6,502 nucleotides of DNA. It comes from Clostridiales bacterium. Lineage in GTDB: Bacteria; Bacillota; Clostridia; Christensenellales; CAG-138. Under the pieces are notes generated by a model. It had not been told where the DNA came from, did no database searches, and saw only the letters and a program-made list of their open reading frames with translations. Positions 1 to 4,170 of the stretch are shown here, piece by piece (the stretch's first letter is position 1; the number at the start of each line of letters is the position of its first letter). Both the position numbers and the translations under genes were made by a program. The DNA lies in assembly GCA_009783775.1 (NCBI GenBank), contig WRCT01000104.1, forward strand, positions 1 to 6,502, read 5' to 3'.

Positions 1-33
1 CTCAACATCACTAAATGATAACTGCTTTTTCAT
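1..33 (-). CDS. IS5-like transposase, N-terminal 11 codons only (runs off window)
   Basis: Reading on the minus strand from ATG at 33 gives MKKQLSFSDVE with no stop before the window edge. This resembles the N-terminus of IS5-family DDE transposases, such as E. coli IS5 with its HQLTFADSE segment, which cut and rejoin the ends of their element. Only 11 residues are visible, so no catalytic residue can be checked and the family call rests on this short match plus context: a strong promoter immediately upstream, long hairpins, and a position that breaks a normally continuous operon. There is no Shine-Dalgarno sequence before the ATG. The -10 box ends only six bases upstream, so the transcript is probably leaderless or nearly so. 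Two other nearby ATGs (37 and 49) are out of frame. It could instead be another protein with a similar start. Confidence 0.55.
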   Translation of the reverse strand, partial: MKKQLSFSDVE

Positions 34-39
34 GCATTC

Positions 40-68
40 ATTATACCATTTTTCGCCCCCGTTCTCAA
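40..68 (-). promoter_or_regulatory. Strong sigma-A promoter of the transposase gene
   Basis: On the minus strand there is a -35 box TTGAGA (63-68, 5 of 6 consensus), a 17-base spacer and a perfect TATAAT -10 box (40-45), preceded by TGG (an extended -10). The expected transcription start falls at or next to the ATG at 33, so the message would have almost no 5' leader. Confidence 0.8.
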
Positions 69-71
69 GAC

Positions 72-121
72 TTAATCAGCGGTTCCAATGACATCGGTCC
101 GTCATTGGAACCCTTGATTAA
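72..121. repeat. Long hairpin upstream of the transposase promoter
   Basis: An inverted repeat with 21-base arms, 72-92 and 101-121. The inner 12 bp (GGTTCCAATGAC against GTCATTGGAACC) are perfect, followed by a 2x2 mismatch and a further 7 bp (TTAATCA against TGATTAA), so 19 of 21 positions pair around an 8-base loop. No T-tract follows on either strand, so it is not a standard intrinsic terminator. It lies just outside the transposase promoter. It could shield the transposase from transcription entering from outside, or be a protein or recombination site. Confidence 0.75.
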
Positions 122-207
122 ATCGTTCGCCGGGTAGGTTGGCTATCAGAATGGTCCCAACATAGGAGCTCTTGGCAGGCCGACTATTCCTCCTCGCGAT
201 TTAATCA
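115..207. repeat. 11-bp inverted repeat linking the two IS-end hairpins
   Basis: TGATTAAATCG (115-125) and CGATTTAATCA (197-207) are perfect reverse complements, 71 bases apart. The first overlaps the outer arm of the 72-121 hairpin and the second lies inside the 190-227 hairpin. Either arm can therefore pair in two ways, giving mutually exclusive folds. Confidence 0.65.
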
Positions 208-227
208 GTGGGCCCCATTGCGAGGAG
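190..227. repeat. Second hairpin in the IS end
   Basis: CTCCTCGC (190-197) and GCGAGGAG (220-227) form a perfect 8-bp stem, extended inward by one wobble and two A-T pairs. The loop includes another TTAATCA copy (201-207) and GGGCCC (210-215). On the minus strand the descending arm, GAGGAGG-like sequence near 189-195, resembles a ribosome binding site, but no credible gene follows it. Confidence 0.6.
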
Positions 228-294
228 CGGGGAACAACATGATTGGGAAAGTTACACGACGAAGCAATCCAGCATTCATGCAACTCACGCGCAG

Positions 295-1080
295 TTACCA
301 TAATTTATTACCCGTTTCGCCGCGCTCACGGTCCGCCCAGCGCATGACGCCCATGCTCAAAAGCACAAAGACCAGCAGCACCAGCGACAGCGCGCTGCCC
401 AGCTCCGGCAGGTTATAGAGCATGAACTTGTTGTAGATCAAATCGCCGTAGAGCATACCCGTCATCTTGCCGCCCAGCAGCTGCGAGATGGCAAAGGCGG
501 TGATGGACGGCACAAACACCATCGTCGCGCCCGAGACAATGCCCGGCACGGACAGGGGCAGCACCACGCGCAGGAAACTCTGCCTCGGCGTGGCGCCCAG
601 GTCCCGCGCCGCCTCGAGATAACTTTCGTCCATCTTCTGCAGCACGGTGTAGATGGGCAGGATCATAAAGGGCAAAAAGTTATAGACCATGCCCACCATC
701 ACGGCCCAGAGCGTGTTCAGCATACCGGGCGCAAAGCCGTCTAAAAGCACGCGCCAGGCGTAGGTGCGCAGCAGAAAGTTCATCCACATGGGCACGATAA
801 AGAAGGTCGAGAGCATGGCCGCCACCGACTTGCGCATACGCGACAGAATAAACGCCACGGGAAAACCAAGCAACAGGCAAATGACTGTGGTCAGCAGCGC
901 GACCAAAATGGAATAGCCCAGGATATTCAGGTTGTCCCACGAAAGCGCCTCGCCCATAAAGGAGAGCGTGACCCCGCCGTCCGTGCCCACGAAAGCATAG
1001 TAGACGATGAACAGCATGGGCGCGACAATAAAGCCCAGCATCCAGATGATGTACGGGTATGCGAATACTGACCTTTTCAT
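295..1080 (-). CDS. potB: Spermidine/putrescine ABC transporter permease PotB
   Basis: One of the two inner-membrane permeases of the PotABCD polyamine importer, which carries spermidine and/or putrescine across the membrane using ATP hydrolysed by PotA. The 261-residue product has a hydrophobic profile fitting about six membrane segments. The first starts near residue 10, and residues 156-180 hold the EAA loop that docks on the ATPase (EAARDLGA, then LPLSVPGI). The length is close to the family norm, and the C-terminus ending in LW looks natural, so the gene appears intact. I chose ATG at 1080 because GAAAGGAGG lies six bases upstream; an in-frame ATG at 1107 has no such site and lies in repeat DNA. 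potA is upstream. potC, the expected next gene, is missing where the IS end begins. PotB is close to other type-I importer permeases, but the pairing with a PotA-type ATPase and an XRE/cupin regulator supports polyamines. Confidence 0.9.
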   Translation of the reverse strand: MKRSVFAYPYIIWMLGFIVAPMLFIVYYAFVGTDGGVTLSFMGEALSWDNLNILGYSILVALLTTVICLLLGFPVAFILSRMRKSVAAMLSTFFIVPMWMNFLLRTYAWRVLLDGFAPGMLNTLWAVMVGMVYNFLPFMILPIYTVLQKMDESYLEAARDLGATPRQSFLRVVLPLSVPGIVSGATMVFVPSITAFAISQLLGGKMTGMLYGDLIYNKFMLYNLPELGSALSLVLLVFVLLSMGVMRWADRERGETGNKLW

Positions 1081-1086
1081 GCCGGG

Positions 1087-1095
1087 CCTCCTTTC
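1087..1095 (-). promoter_or_regulatory. Ribosome binding site that fixes the potB start
   Basis: GAAAGGAGG on the minus strand, six bases before ATG 1080. It decides for the shorter start over the ATG at 1107, which is formed by heptamer repeat sequence. Confidence 0.85.
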
Positions 1096-1098
1096 GTC

Positions 1099-1193
1099 AA
1101 TGTACAATGTACAAATTACAAATTACAATGAAGGAAAAAACTGCGGAGCAGCTTTCTCAATAATTGTACATTGTACACTGTACATTGTACATT
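1099..1193. repeat. Heptamer inverted-repeat element 1 (between potA and potB)
   Basis: Two 32-base arms, 1099-1130 and 1162-1193, pair at about 26 of 32 positions. Both have a 7-base period: the left is GTACAAT, GTACAAA, TTACAAA, TTACAAT; the right is ATTGTAC, ATTGTAC, ACTGTAC, ATTGTAC. The core begins AAGGAAAAAA (1131-1140) and contains a CTGC/GCAG hairpin. The right arm ends four bases past the potA stop codon, and the left arm ends just upstream of the potB ribosome binding site. Element 3 has the same plan, arm length and core start. Confidence 0.85.
1135..1155 (-). terminator. Terminator-like hairpin in element 1
   Basis: Read on the minus strand, the core gives AAAGCTGC, loop TCC, then GCAGTTTTTT: a stem of about eight pairs including one G-U, ending in a run of six T. 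It lies between potA and potB, so it may cause partial termination and lower potB expression relative to potA. The stem is weak, so full termination is unlikely. Confidence 0.4.
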
Positions 1194-1197
1194 TCAA

Positions 1198-2574
1198 TCA
1201 CTCTTCCGCCTCGTTATGCGCCAAAAACAATTTGTCCGCGTCCACCAAAATCCCCACTTCCTCGCCGTCTTCGATAAAGTCCTCGGTAAAGGCGATCCAG
1301 TCGTTTTCCTCGCAGGCGACGGTGACTTCGTAGTGCGTGCCCAAAAAGATACTCGCTTTGGCAAAGCCGGTCAGTTTCGCGTCCTGCGGCGCGACGAGCT
1401 GCACGTCTGCGGGCGCGATCTGCACCAGCGCCTGCTCCTTGGTGGCAAAGCCGGTCGTGTTCACGCAGTCAAAGGCCACGTCGTCGATATAGACCTCGTT
1501 GTCCTCGGGATAGACCTCGCAGTCAAAGATATTGTTGCTGCGCGTCTTTTTCATGATGTGAATCGCGTCCTTGGGAATGCTGATCCCCACGGTGTCGCCC
1601 GCCTCGGCCGCGTCCGTGGAATGCACGACCCATTCATAGTCGCCCGCCGCGACCAGAATCTCATAGTGCACGCCCATGAACAGCACGGAGCGCACCTCGC
1701 CCGTGACCCGCGCGTTTGTCGGGGGCAAGAGCTTGATGTCCTCGGGCCGCACGACCGCGTCCACCTCCACGTTTTTGCCAAAGCCCGCGTCCACGCAGCG
1801 GTAGTTGATCCCGTTTAATCGCACCTTATAGTCGTCCAGCATAATGCCCGCGACGATATTGCTCTCGCCGATAAAGTCCGCCACAAAGACGTTCTTCGGC
1901 TCGTTGTAAATGTCGATCGGTCGCCCGATCTGCTGGATCACGCCGTCCTTTAAGACCACGACGGTGTCGCTCATCGTCAGCGCCTCCTCCTGGTCGTGCG
2001 TGACATAGATGAACGTAATGCCCAGTTGCTGCTGCATACGCTTGAGCTCGACCTGCATCTCCTGCCGCAGCTTGAGGTCCAACGCGCCCAGCGGCTCGTC
2101 CAGCAGCAGGACCTTGGGCTCGTTGATCAGCGCGCGCGCGATGGCCACGCGCTGCTGCTGCCCGCCGGACAGCTGCTCTACCCAGCGCTTGCCGTAGCCC
2201 TCCAGATTGACCAGCCGCAGCATGGCCTCGACCTTTTCCTCGATTTCGGCCTTGCCGCGCTTTTTGATTTTCAACCCAAACGCGATATTGTCCGCCACGT
2301 TCAGATGCGGGAACAAAGCGTACTTTTGAAAGACCGTGTTCACCTCGCGGCGGTAGGGCGGGATCTTGGCGATGTCCACGCCGTTCATCTCGATCGTGCC
2401 GGAGCTGGGCATTAAAAAACCCGCGATCAGGCGCAGCATGGTCGTCTTGCCGCAGCCGGACGGCCCCAGCAGCGTCAAAAACTCCCCGTCGTTGATGTAT
2501 AGATTGATATCCTCCAGCGCCACATCACCGGCGTAGTCTTTGGATACGTTCTTTAAGATAATGAGTTTTTCCAT
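1198..2574 (-). CDS. potA: Spermidine/putrescine ABC transporter ATPase PotA with a duplicated C-terminal module
   Basis: The cytoplasmic ATPase that powers the polyamine importer. The ABC domain is complete: Walker A GPSGCGKTT (37-45), Q-loop Q83, signature LSGGQQQR (135-142), Walker B VLLLDE (155-160), D-loop up to D166 and H-loop H193. A TOBE-type regulatory module follows at about 248-343. The protein is 458 residues, well above the 378 of E. coli PotA, because a second copy of this module occupies about 358-453. Both copies carry a TG turn, then F-x-G-x-H-Y-E (F299 to E305; F410 to E416) and a downstream Trp, and both begin with a short beta segment ending in a conserved Cys (C260, C370). 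ATG 2574 has GGAGG five bases upstream. It lies between the XRE/cupin regulator and potB on the same strand, with heptamer elements on both sides. Other type-I importer ATPases share this fold, but the neighbours favour polyamines. Confidence 0.92.
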   Translation of the reverse strand: MEKLIILKNVSKDYAGDVALEDINLYINDGEFLTLLGPSGCGKTTMLRLIAGFLMPSSGTIEMNGVDIAKIPPYRREVNTVFQKYALFPHLNVADNIAFGLKIKKRGKAEIEEKVEAMLRLVNLEGYGKRWVEQLSGGQQQRVAIARALINEPKVLLLDEPLGALDLKLRQEMQVELKRMQQQLGITFIYVTHDQEEALTMSDTVVVLKDGVIQQIGRPIDIYNEPKNVFVADFIGESNIVAGIMLDDYKVRLNGINYRCVDAGFGKNVEVDAVVRPEDIKLLPPTNARVTGEVRSVLFMGVHYEILVAAGDYEWVVHSTDAAEAGDTVGISIPKDAIHIMKKTRSNNIFDCEVYPEDNEVYIDDVAFDCVNTTGFATKEQALVQIAPADVQLVAPQDAKLTGFAKASIFLGTHYEVTVACEENDWIAFTEDFIEDGEEVGILVDADKLFLAHNEAEE

Positions 2575-2592
2575 TGTTACCTCCAGATTGCG

Positions 2593-2674
2593 AGTGGTCA
2601 GTGGTCAGTGGTCAGTGGTCAGATCGCTCACGCGGGTTTTTCTACGGCACACTGACCACTGACCACTGACCACT
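2593..2674. repeat. Heptamer inverted-repeat element 2 (between regulator and potA)
   Basis: The left arm is four exact copies of AGTGGTC (2593-2620) plus AG. The right arm is three exact copies of ACTGACC plus ACT (2651-2674). The two arms can form at least 24 perfect base pairs, in alternative registers shifted by seven. The loop of about 30 bases holds a small CGC/GCG hairpin and a run of five T. The heptamer sequence differs from elements 1 and 3, but the period, inverted layout and position after a stop codon are the same. The right arm overlaps the regulator's TAG stop (2673-2675). Confidence 0.9.
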
Positions 2675-3212
2675 AAAAAGACGGCGGCGTGCAGACCCAA
2701 ATCACCTTCGCTTCGGTTTTTCCCGTGTTGACAAGATAATGCACGCCCGTCGGGAGAAAGTAGAAACTGTCTCCCTTCTTCGCGCGGTAGCGGGTTTCGC
2801 CGTTGATCAGCGTGACGCCGCCCGCCAGGACATAACCGAACTCCTCGCCCTCGTGCGGGTCATTCGGGGCGGAGCTGCCGCCGGACGCCAGCGTGATCAA
2901 AATCGGCTCCAGCTCATTCTTCTGCGCGCTGGTGACCAGCCAGAGGATCGTATTGCCGCTTTCCTCGTCGATCTTCTCAAACATATCGTCTGCGGTAAAG
3001 ACCACCTTTTCGTCCGTCTTTTGGTTGAAAAAGGTCGCGATATCGCTGCCTAAGGCCTCCAGAATATCCATCAGCGTGGCGATGGAGGGGGAGGTGATGT
3101 CGCGCTCCAGCTGCGAGATAAAGCCCTTGGTCAGCTCGGTGCGCGCCGCCAGCTCCTCCTGCGTTAAGCCCAACGCCAATCGCATTCTTTTTATGTTTTG
3201 CCCTATCTCCAA
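2673..3212 (-). CDS. XRE-family regulator with C-terminal cupin domain, likely repressor of the pot operon
   Basis: A 179-residue transcription factor of the XRE/cupin (PuuR-like) type. Residues 3-62 form the helix-turn-helix domain (GLTQEELA at 15-22, recognition region TKGFISQLER at 28-37). Residues about 102-175 form a cupin barrel with PHEGEEFGYVLAG (119-131) and GDSFYFLPTGVH (147-158), which probably senses a small ligand. Such regulators often sit next to potABCD and respond to polyamines; that specificity is inferred here. I chose TTG at 3212 because AAGGAG lies eight bases upstream and the product then starts MEIGQNIK, as is usual for the family. A GTG at 3221 would overlap that ribosome binding site. 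The stop TAG lies inside heptamer element 2, so the last codons may have been altered by its arrival, though the end fits a normal cupin terminus. Confidence 0.88.
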   Translation of the reverse strand: MEIGQNIKRMRLALGLTQEELAARTELTKGFISQLERDITSPSIATLMDILEALGSDIATFFNQKTDEKVVFTADDMFEKIDEESGNTILWLVTSAQKNELEPILITLASGGSSAPNDPHEGEEFGYVLAGGVTLINGETRYRAKKGDSFYFLPTGVHYLVNTGKTEAKVIWVCTPPSF

Positions 3213-3220
3213 ACGACACA

Positions 3221-3226
3221 CTCCTT
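3221..3226 (-). promoter_or_regulatory. Ribosome binding site that fixes a TTG start for the regulator
   Basis: AAGGAG on the minus strand with an eight-base gap to TTG 3212. The alternative GTG at 3221 shares its first base with this site, so it cannot be served by it. Confidence 0.75.
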
Positions 3227-3236
3227 CTAAACTTTC

Positions 3237-3255
3237 TGTTTACATCTACTAAACA
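3237..3255. promoter_or_regulatory. Candidate operator for the XRE/cupin regulator
   Basis: TGTTTA and TAAACA (3237-3242 and 3250-3255) form a perfect 6-bp dyad with a 7-base gap. It lies between the predicted transcription start (about 3261) and the ribosome binding site. This place and shape suit autorepression by the encoded helix-turn-helix protein, though binding is inferred. Confidence 0.45.
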
Positions 3256-3267
3256 AAAAGCAAAATT

Positions 3268-3296
3268 ATTGAACCATATTTTATGCGGCCTGTCAA
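3268..3296 (-). promoter_or_regulatory. Promoter for the regulator-potA-potB unit
   Basis: A perfect -35 TTGACA (3291-3296), a 17-base spacer and TTCAAT as -10 (3268-3273, 4 of 6 consensus), strengthened by TGG directly before it. No other promoter is evident before potA or potB, so this one probably drives all three genes. Confidence 0.65.
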
Positions 3297-3310
3297 TCTT
3301 ATTTTTGAGA

Positions 3311-3455
3311 AAACTACAATGTACAAACTACAAACTACAATTAAGGAAAAAAAGCCTTGCGGCTTTTTTTGAATGAGGGGCTCAAGCGCCCCATCCGATG
3401 TGCCGCCGAGAGCGGCACGCCTCAATTGTAGTTTGTACATTGTAGTTTATAGTTT
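3311..3455. repeat. Heptamer inverted-repeat element 3, long form with GC-rich insert
   Basis: The 32-base arms, 3311-3342 and 3424-3455, pair at 27 of 32 positions, the inner 14 perfectly. Units have a 7-base period (CTACAAT, GTACAAA, CTACAAA, CTACAAT on the left). The core starts AAGGAAAAAA (3343-3352), as in element 1, but is 81 bases instead of 31. It adds a GC-rich piece at 3371-3423 with two further hairpins: GGGGC/GCCCC (3377-3392) and GTGCCGC/GCGGCAC (3400-3418). The right arm ends four bases past the stop codon of the lipoprotein gene, exactly as element 1 does past potA. Confidence 0.85.
3347..3370 (-). terminator. Intrinsic terminator after the lipoprotein gene
   Basis: AAAAAAAGCC (3347-3356) and GGCTTTTTTT (3361-3370) form a 10-bp perfect hairpin with a 4-base loop. 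On the minus strand the loop is GCAA, a stable GNRA tetraloop, and a T-tract follows. It would end the lipoprotein transcript before the regulator promoter. Because an A-run precedes it, it could also work on the plus strand. Confidence 0.6.
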
Positions 3456-3459
3456 ACCC

Positions 3460-3903
3460 TTACGCGTCCGTCCAGCGGAAGGAATAGATGATCGACAGGT
3501 CTCCCGTGATTTCTGTCTGGTCCATGCGGTGATTTTCATCGGCGAACACCCCGTTGATATAGAAACCCCAAAACGCGCGGTCCTCCATAAAATTGACGGG
3601 AATGTCGTTAATCGAAGTGACGAGCACGCCAAAAGAGGTAAAGGTTCCTTCCATCAGCCCGACTTCCACCAGCGCCTGGGCGACGAAAACCTCGTTCGTA
3701 TGAACCAGCCAGGAGGTCGTGGCTCCGTTTTTTTCAATAACATCCAATCGGAAACTGCGGATACCGCTGCCAATTTCGGTCACATTTGTCATATCCACGG
3801 TTGAGTTGGAGTTGTTATTGCTCTTGCTTCGGCTGCAGGCGGTTATGCCGACAAGCAACAGCAAGACGCATAAGAGAATGCAAAGGACACGTTGTTTCAT
3901 CAT
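3460..3903 (-). CDS. Small lipoprotein with a DUF4430-like domain
   Basis: A 147-residue exported protein. Residues 1-22 are a signal peptide (basic start, then a Leu-rich core) ending in lipobox ITAC, so Cys23 should be lipid-modified and anchor the protein to the outer face of the membrane. A short Ser/Asn-rich linker (24-35) follows. Residues about 50-143 resemble DUF4430, a small beta-rich domain related to the C-terminal part of transcobalamin and intrinsic factor: note W65, the AQALVEVGL segment (75-83) and AFWGFYINGVFA (110-121), the most typical stretch. Its function is unknown here; binding a ligand or a partner surface protein is a guess from the family. ATG 3903 has GGGAG seven bases upstream; ATG 3900 is also possible. 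The gene has its own promoter, ends at heptamer element 3 with a terminator, and is divergent from the surface-protein gene. Confidence 0.75.
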   Translation of the reverse strand: MMKQRVLCILLCVLLLLVGITACSRSKSNNNSNSTVDMTNVTEIGSGIRSFRLDVIEKNGATTSWLVHTNEVFVAQALVEVGLMEGTFTSFGVLVTSINDIPVNFMEDRAFWGFYINGVFADENHRMDQTEITGDLSIIYSFRWTDA

Positions 3904-3930
3904 TATATAGCTCCCTCAAAGAATGAAACC

Positions 3931-3959
3931 ATTATAGCATATATCCTGTTTGCATGCAA
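3931..3959 (-). promoter_or_regulatory. Promoter of the lipoprotein gene
   Basis: On the minus strand there is a perfect extended -10, TGCTATAAT (3931-3939), with a 17-base gap to TTGCAT (3954-3959) as a weak -35. The -35 lies wholly within a 10-bp palindrome, TTGCATGCAA (3950-3959), which could be a regulator site. Confidence 0.7.
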
Positions 3960-4040
3960 CATTAGAATATTACACTGCGGCGAGTATTATGATTTTGTAA
4001 ATTATTTTTGATATTTTGATGAAAATTCACGAAATTCTTA

Positions 4041-4069
4041 TTGATACGGAAAAAGAAACGTGCTACAAT
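4041..4069 (+). promoter_or_regulatory. Promoter of the large surface-protein gene
   Basis: TTGATA (4041-4046), a 17-base spacer and TACAAT (4064-4069), preceded by TGC as an extended -10. The start would be near 4076, leaving a leader of about 95 bases. A 12-bp palindrome, GAATATATATTC (4078-4089), sits just past the predicted start. Confidence 0.75.
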
Positions 4070-4156
4070 GCAAACGGGAATATATATTCTCGTTTATATT
4101 AAAATCTGGGTGAGCTATATACTTTTCCATTTTTACTATTTTTGGACCAATACGGC

Positions 4157-4161
4157 GGAGG
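4157..4161 (+). promoter_or_regulatory. Ribosome binding site of the surface-protein gene
   Basis: GGAGG nine bases before ATG 4171. It favours this start over the in-frame ATG at 4183, which has no such site at a usable distance. Confidence 0.8.
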
Positions 4162-4170
4162 ACGTTGTAA

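Larger units (their letters stand above)
1..294 (-). mobile_element. Left end of an insertion sequence (IS5-like), partial, outer boundary uncertain
   Basis: The stretch between the potB stop codon (295) and the transposase start (33) has no plausible gene. It holds a strong promoter pointing into the transposase, two hairpins (72-121 and 190-227) and a shared TTAATCA motif in three places. In most bacteria potC follows or overlaps potB; here nothing PotC-like follows. I infer that an IS inserted at or just past the potB stop. The terminal inverted repeat and target duplication cannot be identified because the other end lies outside the window, so 294 is the outermost possible limit rather than a measured end. 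Confidence 0.5.

Noticed and set aside
149..301. A 51-codon frame starting at ATG 301 and overlapping the potB stop, as a possible remnant of potC
   Set aside because: The overlap with potB is where potC might start, but the product has no membrane segment and no resemblance to PotC. It runs through the IS-like hairpins, so at most its first few codons could be potC.
1081..1107. Nine extra N-terminal codons for potB from ATG 1107
   Set aside because: This ATG lies in the arm of heptamer element 1 and has no ribosome binding site, while ATG 1080 has GAAAGGAGG at ideal distance.
1171..1818. A 215-codon open frame on the plus strand
   Set aside because: Antisense to potA, starting inside heptamer element 1, with no family resemblance. 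potA is a certain gene on the other strand.
2593..2674. Tandem repeats as a possible CRISPR array
   Set aside because: Units are only 7 bases, with no spacers between them, arranged as two opposed arms; no cas genes are present.
3249..3804. Open frames on both strands through heptamer element 3
   Set aside because: Their products are translations of the repeat arms and the GC-rich insert, without ribosome binding sites or family features.
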